Shown here one piece after another: positions 1 through 8,675 of a stretch of DNA of 64,000 bases. Position 1 is the first letter of the stretch; each line of letters begins with the position of its first letter. The stretch is taken from the NCBI GenBank assembly GCA_035550375.1, contig DASZPH010000143.1, forward strand, positions 1 through 64,000, read 5' to 3'. Below the pieces are notes generated by a model. That model made no database searches. It was not told the origin of the DNA and saw only the letters and a list, made by a program, of their open reading frames with translations. A program made the position numbers and the translations under genes. Source of the DNA: DASSFG01 sp035550375 (lineage in GTDB: Bacteria > Planctomycetota > Planctomycetia > Pirellulales > JAICIG01).

Positions 1-140
1 CGCCATTTCCAGAACGTGCGCCATGCGCGGTCTCCATCAACGTCGGGGATGTTGATGAAAACCAACCGCGCACTGCGCTGCACGTAAAATGGCTGCTTTT
101 GATTCCGCCCACGCTGGCTGCTTTTAACTGGCCGCTGACA
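1..140. mobile_element. Probable IS21-family insertion sequence end (element extends off the left edge)
   Basis: Two direct repeats of GGCTGCTTTT lie at 91-100 and 116-125, followed by CTGGCCGCTGACA ending at 140. Multiple short repeats near a TG...CA terminus, with an inner TGTCAGCGGC when read from the other strand, are characteristic of IS21-family ends. No transposase (IstA/IstB) coding is visible in 1-90, so only the terminus would be inside the window. The family call is from recalled end structure and not from a match to a known element. Confidence 0.45.
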
Positions 141-586
141 CTCGGTCGCCCGGTTTGGGCCGCGCCGTCCCCAGCCGCCTCCGCCGAGTCTTTTCAGCCA
201 TGCCCTCTGACACGTCACGAGGCGGGACGATGAACCTGGTGAGGCGGTTGGCCACAGGCATTGTCGAACCTTTCGCGGTTGGTCGCCGATCAAGCGACGC
301 GCTCCATGCGCAAGGCTGACGTCCGCTCCGCGAACGCTAACAAGGGCAGTACTCTAAACCGCGGATTTCAAAGGCACTAGTCGGGGATCTCCCAACAAAC
401 TTTGTAGGGGTTATCCCTACGCGGCTGTGCTGGTACCCGCGGCCGATGTGCCACATCATGGCGGAGAGGTGACGCGGGACCTTCGGCCGCTGCCAGGGGT
501 GCGGCCGCGGGACTTCCCCTACGCAGAAAAACGGTCGACTGGTTGAGCGCCTGGCCGCGGGCAAGCGATCGCTCGCCGCTCGGCTT
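141..586. other. Intergenic region without a convincing gene
   Basis: I see no supported coding sequence here. The region holds three dyads: GTAGGG-GTTAT-CCCTAC at 404-420, GATGTG-C-CACATC at 445-457 and GGCCGC-N10-GCGGCC at 485-506. The last lies about 80 bp past the stop of the response regulator that ends at 587 and could be part of its transcript end, though no T-run follows it. Confidence 0.5.
404..420. promoter_or_regulatory. Perfect dyad GTAGGG-N5-CCCTAC
   Basis: A perfect 6-bp inverted repeat with a 5-bp spacer. Related CCCCTAC half-sites occur at 515-521 (TTCCCCTACGC) and at 5379-5385 (TTTTCCCCTAC), the latter about 90 bp upstream of the hybrid kinase start. It could be an operator for the NarL-type regulator encoded next door, since that family binds short inverted half-sites. 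That assignment is inference. Confidence 0.3.
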
Positions 587-1258
587 TCACAGTCCCGATT
601 GTGCGGCGAATTGCGCAAGCTCGGTGCTGTGAGCCAAGCCAAGCTTCTTTTTTATGCGATCGCGGTAGGTCTCGACGGTCTTGGTGCTGAGGTGCATTTG
701 GCGAGCGATATCCATCGTTTTGACCCCCTGCCCGATCAAGCGTAGGACGTCCAGCTCCCGAGTCGAGAGCGATTCGATCGGATCGCGGCTTGTACTTTTG
801 GCGGCGATGCCGACATGCCGTTGAAGCAGTTTCTCGGTCATCGCCGGGCTAAGGTACAAATTGCCGTCTAACACCTGACGGATGGCCTCGACGATCATGG
901 TCGTCGCTTGCTCTTTATTGATGTAGCCCCTGGCCCCAGCTCGCAGGGCGCGCTCGGCATAAAGCTCCTCGCTGTACATCGACCAGACGATGGTCAATAG
1001 TTGTTCGTGTTCGGTGCAGAGTCTTTTGATCAAGTCGATGCCGTTGCCCGACTTCAGCCCCAGGTCGATCACTGCGACGTCGGGACGCGTGGCCGCGGCC
1101 AGCTTGACGGCATCGGCATAGTCAGCGGCCTCCCCGCACACCTCCAAATCAGCCTCGCCCGCAATGCGGATGGCCAAGGCCTCACGCACGGCTGGATGAT
1201 CGTCGACAATCAGCACCCTGGCCCGCCTGCCGGACATCTTGGTTTTACGTTTGGCCAT
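587..1258 (-). CDS. NarL/FixJ-family two-component response regulator
   Basis: A 223-residue cytoplasmic transcription regulator. The N-terminal receiver domain (about residues 12-130) begins with VLIVDDHPAVREAL, carries the phospho-acceptor Asp in VAVIDLGLKSGNG and ends with the conserved Lys in GYINKEQA. A LuxR-type helix-turn-helix (about 160-220) shows LSTRELDVLRLIGQG and MHLSTKTVETYRDRIKKKLG. Its start overlaps the 3' end of the upstream hybrid histidine kinase by 14 bp, so the two are translationally coupled and are very likely a cognate pair. The HisKA_3 kinase type fits, because such kinases normally partner NarL regulators. Targets are unknown; dyads at 404-420 and 5379-5385 are candidates. 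Confidence 0.93.
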   Translation of the reverse strand: MAKRKTKMSGRRARVLIVDDHPAVREALAIRIAGEADLEVCGEAADYADAVKLAAATRPDVAVIDLGLKSGNGIDLIKRLCTEHEQLLTIVWSMYSEELYAERALRAGARGYINKEQATTMIVEAIRQVLDGNLYLSPAMTEKLLQRHVGIAAKSTSRDPIESLSTRELDVLRLIGQGVKTMDIARQMHLSTKTVETYRDRIKKKLGLAHSTELAQFAAQSGL

Positions 1259-4200
1259 GAGGAGCGCCTTTGCTGCACTTACAGGTGACTACCGTGCCCG
1301 TTGGTTCGGCCTCATCGAACGAAAGGTGGGCGTTAATCAGGCGGGCACGGTAGCGCATGATTTTCAAGCCCAGTCCTTTGGCATCAATGCTTGGCGGTGG
1401 GAATCCGACCCCGTCGTCCCGCACTTGCATCCTGACGAATTCGCCGTCGCCAGACAGGCTGATCGTGATGTTGCGGGCCTGGGCGTGTTTGAGGGTATTG
1501 ATCACGGCCTCGCGGGCAATCGAGTAGAGTTGCGTGGCCGTATGGTTATTGGCCAGGTGGACCGGTTCGTTGCAATCGAAGACGCAGTTGATGCCGGTCT
1601 GCTGGGCGGTCTGAGTGGCAAGCTCCGTCAGGGCCGCCATGAGTCCTTCGGCATCGACTTCCACGCGAATCAGCCCGCGGGAAATCGCCCGCACCTGGCC
1701 GAGCACGCGTTTTAGTCCCTCGGCGATCTTCGTCGCTATGGCGGACTCGGCCGGCGATTTCTCCTTCGTCGTCCCGGCCAGGCTGTCGGCCAGCAATCCC
1801 AGCGCGGTCAACTCCTGGGCGGAGGTGTCGTGCAGCTCTTGCCCGATACGCTGTTGTTCCATGGCCGCCACCTCGGCCACTTCTTGCTCCAAGGCCTTGC
1901 GGGCGGTCAGGTCACGAAGCACCCCTGTAAACATGCGCCGTCCCTGGTCTTCAAACTCGCTGACGGCCAGGTCGGCCGGAAAGACGGAACCGTCCTTGCG
2001 GCGGCCGTGGATTTCTCGGCCGATGCCGATAATGTGTCGCCCGCCGGTCTCTCGATAGCGTGACAGGTAGCCGTCGTGCTCGTCGCGATAAGGAGGCGGC
2101 ATCAGCATCTTCACGTTCTGCCCGATCAGCTCGCCGGCCAGGTAGCCGAACATCCGTTCTGTGGCGGCGTTGATGGAGTTGATCGCACCGCGTTCGTTGA
2201 TGGTAATGATGGCATCCACCGCCGTGTCGACCATCGTGCGCAGTCGGTCTTCTGTTTCTTCCTGGAGTCGTTCGGCCCGCTTGCGCGCGGTGATGTCTTC
2301 GATGGCCAGCAGGATGAGCTGCTCCTTCTTGCTTTCGCCCTCCAAGAGACGATGGGCATTGAGCAACATGGTCCGCAGACCGAGGCCGGGAAAGTCGTGT
2401 TCCACCTCGAAGTTCTCGAAGTGGCTGTTTTGGGGCAGAATTTCCTCCAGCAATGTCCGCAAGCGCGGGATATTCCACTGGCCGTTCCCCAGCTCATAGA
2501 TCAGCCGGCCCTCGGTTTCCGGGGGGGAGACGTGGAAGCCCGCATAGAAGGCACGGTTGCACGTCCGCACGCGCAGGGTGCCGTCGAGCACCAGCAATGG
2601 TTCGCGCACCGTCTCGACGATGCTCAGGGCATAGTCGCGAGACTCCTGGATTTCCTGTTCGCGCCGCTTGAGGACGTCGATGTCGATCAGCATCAACACC
2701 ACGCCGCCGATCTTCTGGTCGAGCGTTTTGTAAGGGCGGATGTAGAGCTTGTACCAGGCGCCGCTGGCATCCGGCACCTCGCACTGCTTGATCTCCAGAG
2801 TATCGATCACGTCGTGCACCAGCGGCTCGAGGTCGGGGATGTTGATCTTTGTCTTGAGTTCCGACAGCGGCCGGCCAACGTCGCCGGGCCGCAAGTTGAT
2901 CATCGTCTGGGCGGCGGGGGTAAAGCGGCGAATGCAGAGGTCGCTGCCCAAAACCACAATCGGAATGCGGGTCGTCTCGATCAGGTTCGCCAGGTCATCG
3001 GCCAGATCGTTGGTGGTGCGGATGCGGCTTTGCAGCTCATCATTGACGGTCGTCAGCTCCTCGTTGGTTGCCTGCAACTCTTCCTTGGCGGTTGTCAGCT
3101 CTTCGTTGGTGCTCTGCAGTTCCTCGTTGGCACTGATCACCTCTTCACTCGCCGCCCGTAGCTCCTCGTTGGCCGACTCCTTTTGCTCGATCACCGATTG
3201 CAGGTAAGCCCTCGTCGAGCCGAGGTCTTGGTTTAATCGCGTGATTTCGTGATCTTTTTCCGACTCTTCCTCGAGGGGGGGCGGCAGGCGAGAGCGCCGC
3301 ACGGCCGCTGCCGCCCGCTCGGCAAACAGCACGACGAAACAGCGAACTGCCGTAACTGCGTCGATAATGGGGATCACCTCGAGGTCGATCTCGGTGAAAT
3401 GATCGTTGGTCTTCACCCGCCCGCCCTCCTTACGCGCCGGCATGTTGTCTCGCCAGGCACGATGCAGCGTCTCGTGCAGATCGCCCAGCAGCCCCTCCCG
3501 GACCATGAGCAGCAATTCCGTCGACGGAGCACCTGGCGGCGGCTTCAAGTAAGCCCCGGTGTCGCCTCGATATTGGAGGACGCGAAAGTTCTCGTCCACG
3601 AGAACACCGTTGGGCGCGTAGTGAGCCAGCACGACGCGGTCGGCCTCGCGGTAGATGTCGGGCAAGCCTTGATCGTGCCGGACTTCTCCCTCGCGGATCG
3701 CCGGACCAGGCAACGGAGATCTCGGCGTGTACTCAAACGTCAGCCGGCTGGGCGTCGAGGTGCGCTGGTAAAACTTGTGTTTCTTGTCGATGACTTCAAA
3801 CAGCTCGGTATAGCGCCCCACCGTTTCCGAGCTACCCAGCATGAGAACGCCTCCCGGATTGAGAGAGTAGTGCAAGATGGGCAACACACGATTCTGCAAG
3901 AGGGGGCCCAGATAAATCAACACGTTGCGGCAGGTCACGAGATCGAGCTGCGAAAACGGCGGATCTTTGGTCACATCGTGCCTGGCGAAGATGCACAGGT
4001 CTCGTACCGACTTGTTGACCTCGTAGCCGCGGTCGGTCTTCCGGAAGAAACGTTCCAGGCGCTGCGCCGAGACCTCGGTGGCGATCCCCTCGCTGTAGGC
4101 CGCCGCCCGTGCGACCTGGATGGCGCGCTCGCTGATGTCGGTGGCGAGGATCTTCAGGGGAACCGTCAGTCTCTGAGCGTCCAGGTACTCGAGCAGGCTA

Positions 4201-5294
4201 ATCGCGATGGAATAAACTTCCTCGCCCGTGGCGCAGCCTGGCACCCAGACGCGAAACGGTGTCTTCGGCGACCGTTTTGCCATCATTCCGGGCAAGACGC
4301 TCTCCTTAAGTGCATCGAACGCCTCTGGGTCTCGGAAGAAACCGGACACCAGGATGAGAACTTCCTCCAAAAGCCGCTTCCGCTCGGCCGCGTCGTCGAG
4401 CAGACACTGCAGGTATTGCTCCAGCGTATCGAGTCGCTTCAAGAGCATGCGGCGCTCGATGCGGCGGCGGAGTGTCGAATGCTTGTAATGGACGAGGTCG
4501 ACGCCCGTCGTGTCGCTCAGCAACTGGAGAATCCGGAGGAAAGTTTCTTCTTCCGGCGCGCCTGCCGGCTGGGAAGGTTCCTCGATGTGCACCGCCAGCG
4601 GTTGCCTGGAGATGCGAATCAGTTCCGCAGCGATCGTACCTGGTGGCAAGACGACGTCGACGACGCCGGCCGCGACAGCGCTCTGCGGCATGCCGTTGAA
4701 CTTGGCCGTCTCGTCCTGCGCGAAGGCCAGCCCACCTGCCTCGCGGATCCCTCTCAGTCCAAGAGTCCCATCGGTGCCGGTGCCCGAGAGGACCACACCA
4801 ATGGCAGAGCTCGCACACTCGCGGGCCAGCGATCGGAAGAAGGTGTCGATAGGCATCTGCGGCAGGTGGGTTGGCACTCGCGGCGTGAGGCGAAGTAAAC
4901 CGTGCGAGATGACCATGTCACGGTTGGGTGGCATAACGTAGACATGATTGGGCTCGACGGCTATGCCGTGCGTGGCCTCGCAGACCGGCATACTGCTTAC
5001 CTTAGAGAGGATTTCTCCCAGGGCGCTTTTATGCTCGGGGTCGAGGTGCGAGATGACGACAAAGGCCATGCCGGTATCGGGCGGCATGGCCTCCAAGACG
5101 CGGATCATTGCCTCCAGACCGCCGGCGGATGCCCCGATCCCCACCACGCGGACACGTAGCTCATGGATGGCTTCGCTCGAAGTCTCGGCCTGCGCGGCCG
5201 ACGGTTTTTGGGTTTCACCGGACACCGTGGTTGGCGACTGGCTTTGCCCATCGGAAGCTGGATCGGAGTTCTTGTTTCTTCTTTTGGCAGCCAT
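1245..5294 (-). CDS. CheB-CheR-PAS-HisKA_3 hybrid sensor histidine kinase
   Basis: A 1349-residue soluble signalling protein. Residues about 48-230 are a CheB methylesterase domain with catalytic Ser56 (GIGASAGG), His83 (ISHLDPEH) and Asp175 (GTGTDG). Residues about 250-510 are a CheR methyltransferase with the SAM-binding PGCATGEE motif. A long Glu/Asn-rich coiled coil of repeating NEEL units follows (about 690-770), then PAS domains, then a HisKA_3 kinase with phospho-acceptor His near 1150 (GQELHDTSAQEL) and ATP-binding N and G boxes (REAVINTLKHA, DDGVGF). There is no CheB receiver domain and no chemotaxis gene nearby, so it probably acts in transcription control with the overlapping NarL regulator. 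The sensory input is not identifiable, as no transmembrane segment is seen. Confidence 0.92.
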   Translation of the reverse strand: MAAKRRNKNSDPASDGQSQSPTTVSGETQKPSAAQAETSSEAIHELRVRVVGIGASAGGLEAMIRVLEAMPPDTGMAFVVISHLDPEHKSALGEILSKVSSMPVCEATHGIAVEPNHVYVMPPNRDMVISHGLLRLTPRVPTHLPQMPIDTFFRSLARECASSAIGVVLSGTGTDGTLGLRGIREAGGLAFAQDETAKFNGMPQSAVAAGVVDVVLPPGTIAAELIRISRQPLAVHIEEPSQPAGAPEEETFLRILQLLSDTTGVDLVHYKHSTLRRRIERRMLLKRLDTLEQYLQCLLDDAAERKRLLEEVLILVSGFFRDPEAFDALKESVLPGMMAKRSPKTPFRVWVPGCATGEEVYSIAISLLEYLDAQRLTVPLKILATDISERAIQVARAAAYSEGIATEVSAQRLERFFRKTDRGYEVNKSVRDLCIFARHDVTKDPPFSQLDLVTCRNVLIYLGPLLQNRVLPILHYSLNPGGVLMLGSSETVGRYTELFEVIDKKHKFYQRTSTPSRLTFEYTPRSPLPGPAIREGEVRHDQGLPDIYREADRVVLAHYAPNGVLVDENFRVLQYRGDTGAYLKPPPGAPSTELLLMVREGLLGDLHETLHRAWRDNMPARKEGGRVKTNDHFTEIDLEVIPIIDAVTAVRCFVVLFAERAAAAVRRSRLPPPLEEESEKDHEITRLNQDLGSTRAYLQSVIEQKESANEELRAASEEVISANEELQSTNEELTTAKEELQATNEELTTVNDELQSRIRTTNDLADDLANLIETTRIPIVVLGSDLCIRRFTPAAQTMINLRPGDVGRPLSELKTKINIPDLEPLVHDVIDTLEIKQCEVPDASGAWYKLYIRPYKTLDQKIGGVVLMLIDIDVLKRREQEIQESRDYALSIVETVREPLLVLDGTLRVRTCNRAFYAGFHVSPPETEGRLIYELGNGQWNIPRLRTLLEEILPQNSHFENFEVEHDFPGLGLRTMLLNAHRLLEGESKKEQLILLAIEDITARKRAERLQEETEDRLRTMVDTAVDAIITINERGAINSINAATERMFGYLAGELIGQNVKMLMPPPYRDEHDGYLSRYRETGGRHIIGIGREIHGRRKDGSVFPADLAVSEFEDQGRRMFTGVLRDLTARKALEQEVAEVAAMEQQRIGQELHDTSAQELTALGLLADSLAGTTKEKSPAESAIATKIAEGLKRVLGQVRAISRGLIRVEVDAEGLMAALTELATQTAQQTGINCVFDCNEPVHLANNHTATQLYSIAREAVINTLKHAQARNITISLSGDGEFVRMQVRDDGVGFPPPSIDAKGLGLKIMRYRARLINAHLSFDEAEPTGTVVTCKCSKGAPHGQT

Positions 5295-5500
5295 GATCGG
5301 CTCTGCTCGATTCTCGTCTGAGAAGGCGCCCTGCTGCGTGACGGCTTGCGAAATGGATGCTCCTCGCGCGTCGGGTTTTCCCCTACAGCGGTTGTCGTAG
5401 CCCGCCTGACTTTCGCGGCCTCACGCACGCGGCTAGCCTACCAGAAAAGATCGCGTTGTGTTAACGATCGACTTGCGCTTTCCAGCAAGGAGGGATTCAC

Positions 5501-5905
5501 GTGACGAACCGCATCCGGTCTCAGATCCTGATGGTCGATGACGACCCCGATGAGTGCGAAAACATGGCGGACATTCTCAACGCTCGCGGTTATCGCGTCG
5601 ACACGGCGCCGGGAGGGCGCGCCGCTTTGCGGCTGGTGGACCGCCAGCCTTATGACCTGGCCCTGCTTGACCTGAAGATGCCGGGCATGGACGGCTTAAC
5701 GCTCTCTCGCCAGTTGACGCGGCGGCATCCGGGGACCGTCGCCTTGCTCGTCACGGGCTATCCTGACGACGTAACTCCCGCCGAGGCGCGAGCGGCGGGA
5801 ATCCGTCGGGTCATTCGCAAGCCCCTGGACGTCCCTCGGCTGCTGGCGACCATCGAGGAAGCGCTAGGAGATCTCGCGGGAAGCACTCATTGCGGAGTCG
5901 GCTAG
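5501..5905 (+). CDS. Single-domain response regulator (receiver only)
   Basis: A 134-residue CheY-like receiver. It has the acidic pair in ILMVDDDPDE, the phospho-acceptor Asp in LALLDLKMPGMDG, the switch Thr in LLVTGY and the Lys in VIRKPLDVP. There is no output domain, so it must work by phosphotransfer or protein contact. The GTG start is chosen because a strong AGGAGGG ribosome binding site lies 5 bp upstream. It is divergent from the hybrid kinase that starts at 5294 and could be one of its phosphorylation partners, which is inference from position. Confidence 0.88.
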   Translation: MTNRIRSQILMVDDDPDECENMADILNARGYRVDTAPGGRAALRLVDRQPYDLALLDLKMPGMDGLTLSRQLTRRHPGTVALLVTGYPDDVTPAEARAAGIRRVIRKPLDVPRLLATIEEALGDLAGSTHCGVG

Positions 5906-5948
5906 CGGTGGCGGTTCGGGTGGCGTCATCGACGGTTGCGCTCACCTG

Positions 5949-5964
5949 CGAGCGAAGACGCACA
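5949..5964. promoter_or_regulatory. Putative sigma-54 activator site (UAS), CGAGCG-N4-CGCACA
   Basis: One of ten related dyads in the window with consensus (T/C)GNGCG-N4-CGCAC(A/G). It lies about 105 bp upstream of the -24 element at 6064. A weaker half-conserved copy (right half CGCTCA) sits 20 bp upstream at 5929-5944, suggesting tandem sites. Confidence 0.45.
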
Positions 5965-6062
5965 TTGCGGGCGCGCAGAGACGGGGCCTGACCGCAGGCC
6001 TCGGGTGCCATTTTCGGCGACTCGGACGCCGTTGTACCGTTTTGGCATGGGGCATTCTCTCC

Positions 6063-6078
6063 CGGCACAAAACCTGCC
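6063..6078 (+). promoter_or_regulatory. Putative sigma-54 promoter of the PDZ gene
   Basis: CGGCACAAAACCTGCC has GG and GC separated by exactly 10 bp and the GGCAC and TGC cores. Transcription would begin near 6089, about 55 bp before the ATG at 6145. Confidence 0.5.
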
Positions 6079-6144
6079 GTCGTCACTCGTCTGCGGAGTC
6101 TTTTCGCTTACTGGCGCGGGTCATACTTAAGCAAGGAGAACAAG

Positions 6145-7008
6145 ATGCGCGCGTTGCTATTTGGACTTTTGGTGCTAGGTCTGGCGACGAATCTGAAGAT
6201 CGGTGTGGCCTGCGGGCAGGAAGAGCAGGGGGCAAAGGAGCGTGCAAGGGAACGTTCGACCGATGATCAAAACGAGCCGTCGGAAACGCGAGCCTACCTG
6301 GGGGTGGCCGTCGAGCCGCTGCACCCATCGCTGTTCGGCCATCTGGCCGACCTGCTGCACGGCGGCGAGGGGGTGCGCGTCGTGGCGGTGGGGGAGGGGT
6401 CGCCGGCCGAGGAGGCAGGGTTGAAGCCCAACGATATCCTGCTGCGCTACGACGACCAGAGAGTGTTCACGCCCGAACAACTTGCCAAGCTGGTTCGTCT
6501 CGACAAGCCGGGGCACGAAATCACCTTGACCGTGATCCGCTCGGGCAAAACCAGGAAGCTCACCACCGTGCTTGGCGAGCGGAGCGAACCGCCCGCGCCG
6601 CCGGCCTACCGCGCTCTGCGACCGCGCACGAACGGTCGCCAGCCGAGGAGCGAGGGAACAAAACCGAATGGCGTCAAACCCGACCAATGGGAAAGTTTTG
6701 ATTCGTTGACGCTCTCGCGCGTCGACAACGAGCATTTCCGGGCCACGATCAAGTATCGCAACGAGGACGGTAAGGTCGTGACGCACCGCTTCAAAGGGAC
6801 ACGCGAGGAAATCAGGCAAGACATCGAGGAAGAAAGGGACCTGCCAGCCAACGAGCGCACCCACCTGCTGCGAGCACTTGGCCTCGAGGGTCGTCCAGTG
6901 CCGCTGGCGCTGCCCGAATTATGGGTGCTGCCCGACGGTCGCGTGATTCTGGAAATGCCTGAGCCGGAAGGGGAGTTGGAAACCGAAGATCTCGAATCGG
7001 GCTTCTGA
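6145..7008 (+). CDS. Exported PDZ-domain protein
   Basis: A 287-residue protein with an N-terminal signal peptide (about residues 1-24, hydrophobic LLFGLLVLGLAT). A PDZ domain follows (about 48-125) with YLGVAVEPLHPSL, GSPAEEAGLKPNDILL and a typical C-terminal strand ITLTVIRSGK. The remaining 160 residues are charged and show no recognisable catalytic domain, and there is no trypsin-like protease domain, so this is not a DegP/HtrA protease. It probably binds C-terminal peptides outside the cytoplasmic membrane as a scaffold or adaptor. An AAGGAGAAC ribosome site precedes the ATG. The putative sigma-54 promoter and UAS upstream suggest stress-linked control. Confidence 0.82.
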   Translation: MRALLFGLLVLGLATNLKIGVACGQEEQGAKERARERSTDDQNEPSETRAYLGVAVEPLHPSLFGHLADLLHGGEGVRVVAVGEGSPAEEAGLKPNDILLRYDDQRVFTPEQLAKLVRLDKPGHEITLTVIRSGKTRKLTTVLGERSEPPAPPAYRALRPRTNGRQPRSEGTKPNGVKPDQWESFDSLTLSRVDNEHFRATIKYRNEDGKVVTHRFKGTREEIRQDIEEERDLPANERTHLLRALGLEGRPVPLALPELWVLPDGRVILEMPEPEGELETEDLESGF

Positions 7009-7087
7009 TACCCCCGCCGGGCCCTGCCGATCATCGAACGCAAGTTCACACATGGCGAAGTCATGTCGGCCGAGAAGGACGATTGAG

Positions 7088-7103
7088 CGGGCGGTTCCGC
7101 ACG
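7088..7103. promoter_or_regulatory. Putative sigma-54 activator site (UAS), CGGGCG-N4-CGCACG
   Basis: It matches the window-wide dyad (T/C)GNGCG-N4-CGCAC(A/G). Its centre is 22 bp, about two helical turns, from the next copy at 7110-7125, which is the arrangement expected for cooperative activator binding. Confidence 0.4.
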
Positions 7104-7109
7104 TTGCGC

Positions 7110-7125
7110 CGGCCGATTTCGCACG
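7110..7125. promoter_or_regulatory. Putative sigma-54 activator site (UAS), CGGCCG-N4-CGCACG
   Basis: The right half-site is perfect and the left half has one mismatch to the consensus dyad. It is the second of two phased copies upstream of the phosphoribosyltransferase gene. Confidence 0.35.
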
Positions 7126-7317
7126 CTCAGTCGTTGCCCTATCATCCCGGCCATGCTGTTCGGGTGGGGAAGCGGTCCACTTTTTCGCGGCCGGCATCGC
7201 CAAACCATGTGAGGTTCGGTTGAGGATCGCAAAACGCCGGCCAATCGGGTTTCGCGCGGTACGCGATTTTCTACATACGGCAGCGGATTTCTTCTAGTCG
7301 ATCACGGGAGGTACGCC

Positions 7318-7980
7318 ATGTTCCGTAACCGCGCTGACGCGGGCATCCAGTTGGCCGCGAAACTAAAGGGGCGCGCGTTCGATCACCCACTGGTGTTGGC
7401 TATCCCCAGGGGTGGCATTGTCACGGGGTACGTCCTGGCCAGCGAGCTGCATGCGGACCTCGATGTGGTGCTGGCTCGTAAGCTGCGCGCGCCCGGGCAG
7501 CCGGAATTGGCGATTGGGGCAATCGCCGAGGACGGGAAGCTCTACCTGAATCGCTTCGCACAAAGCTTTGTCGAGAGACTCGATGAGTACCTGCCCCGGG
7601 AACGTCAGCACCAACTCAACGAGATCGCCCGCCGTCAGACGCTTTTCCGTGCCGCCCGACCGGCTGCCTCTATCGCGGGGCGCTCCGTGATCGTCACCGA
7701 TGACGGCATCGCCACGGGCTCGACGATGATTGCGGCCCTGCAGGCGGTGAGGGTGCATAAGCCTCGCGAGCTGATCGTAGCTGTCCCGGTCGCTTCCCCC
7801 GAGCGTCTGGCCGAGGTGCAGCGATGGTGCGACGAGGTGGTTTGCCTGCTGAGCGCAGAAGAGTTCTGGGCTGTTGGCCAGTTTTACCGCGACTTCCGGC
7901 AGATCGAAGATGAGGAGGTGGTGGAGACGCTTCGCAAGTTCGTGCCCGCCTTGCAAGAGCCGGCGGGCGCGGCACTGTAG
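7318..7980 (+). CDS. Phosphoribosyltransferase-family protein
   Basis: A 220-residue type I phosphoribosyltransferase fold protein. The PRPP-binding signature is clear: VIVTDDGIATGSTM at about residues 124-137. N-terminal FDHPLVLAIPRGG and LDVVLARKLRAPGQPELAIGAI match the family often found beside universal stress proteins and annotated only as putative phosphoribosyltransferase. The substrate is unknown; PRPP-dependent base salvage or a regulatory role are both possible. It is well supplied with a GGGAGG ribosome site. Tandem activator-type dyads upstream place it in the proposed stress regulon, although its core promoter is not evident. Confidence 0.88.
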   Translation: MFRNRADAGIQLAAKLKGRAFDHPLVLAIPRGGIVTGYVLASELHADLDVVLARKLRAPGQPELAIGAIAEDGKLYLNRFAQSFVERLDEYLPRERQHQLNEIARRQTLFRAARPAASIAGRSVIVTDDGIATGSTMIAALQAVRVHKPRELIVAVPVASPERLAEVQRWCDEVVCLLSAEEFWAVGQFYRDFRQIEDEEVVETLRKFVPALQEPAGAAL

Positions 7981-8024
7981 ATCCGGTCCGCGTTTGATCG
8001 CAAGAGGTATCGGAGGCGCGCAAG

Positions 8025-8672
8025 ATGACGAACGCACCACAGGCAGCCGTTGCTGAGCAGCAGCCCGACCTATCGAACTTTAGCGACGAAGATCTGTTGC
8101 TGCGCTACCGCGATTCGAGCGACGCCGCCGCGTTCCAGGAGCTGCTTCACCGCTATGAGCGAGAGCTGTTCAACTACCTCTCTCGTTACCTACGCGACCA
8201 GAGTCTGGCGGAAGAGGTCTTTCAAACCGTGTTCCTGCGTGTACACGAAAGAGCACGACTTTTTGAGGAAGGCCGCGCCTTTCGACCCTGGATTTACAGT
8301 ATCGCCACGCACCAGGCGATCGATGCCCTGCGAAAAACCGGCCGCCGTCCCACGACCAGCCTGGACGCAATCCACGGCGACGCCGAGATGGACGGAACAA
8401 CGCTGCTCGACATGCTCGAAGACCGGGACGGCAGTCCCGCAAAACGACTCGAAGAGCACGAAAGAAGCGAATGGGCCCGCCGCGCGGTGGACGAATTGCC
8501 GGAACACCTGCGCGACGTCGTCCTCTTAATCTACTTCCAGGGCTTAAAATTTCGGGAGGCTGCGGAGATCTTAGGCATACCCCTGGGCACCGCAAAATCG
8601 CGAATGCACGAGGCGCTGGTACGACTGAACGCCGCTTGGAGGCGAAACCATCCCGCATCTCAAGAGAGCTAG
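8025..8672 (+). CDS. ECF-family RNA polymerase sigma factor
   Basis: A 215-residue sigma-70-family factor of the extracytoplasmic-function class. Region 2 (about residues 32-105) includes LFNYLSRYLRDQSLAEEVFQ and FRPWIYSIATHQAIDALRK. Region 4 (about 150-205) includes LPEHLRDVVLLIYFQGLKF and the recognition helix LGIPLGTAKSRMHEAL. A short variable linker separates them. It redirects RNA polymerase to a specific promoter set, normally under control of an anti-sigma protein. The gene directly after it, 3 bp downstream, begins like such an anti-sigma factor but is truncated, so this sigma factor may be poorly restrained here. Confidence 0.93.
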   Translation: MTNAPQAAVAEQQPDLSNFSDEDLLLRYRDSSDAAAFQELLHRYERELFNYLSRYLRDQSLAEEVFQTVFLRVHERARLFEEGRAFRPWIYSIATHQAIDALRKTGRRPTTSLDAIHGDAEMDGTTLLDMLEDRDGSPAKRLEEHERSEWARRAVDELPEHLRDVVLLIYFQGLKFREAAEILGIPLGTAKSRMHEALVRLNAAWRRNHPASQES

Positions 8673-8675
8673 CCC

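Larger units (their letters stand above)
7009..7317. other. Intergenic region with tandem activator-type dyads
   Basis: No gene is supported here. Two putative sigma-54 activator dyads lie at 7088-7103 and 7110-7125 upstream of the phosphoribosyltransferase, but I could find no GG-N10-GC promoter with good -24/-12 cores between them and 7318. A strong GGGAGG ribosome site precedes the ATG. Confidence 0.5.

Noticed and set aside
441..460. Minus-strand TGGCAC with GG-N10-GC spacing near the left edge
   Set aside because: The -12 element reads CCGC rather than TTGC and no downstream minus-strand gene is visible in the window.
2076..4898. Long plus-strand open frames (361 and 549 codons) opposite the hybrid kinase
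   Set aside because: They mirror the high-GC codon pattern of the minus-strand CheB-CheR-kinase gene, contain no recognisable domain and have no ribosome sites.
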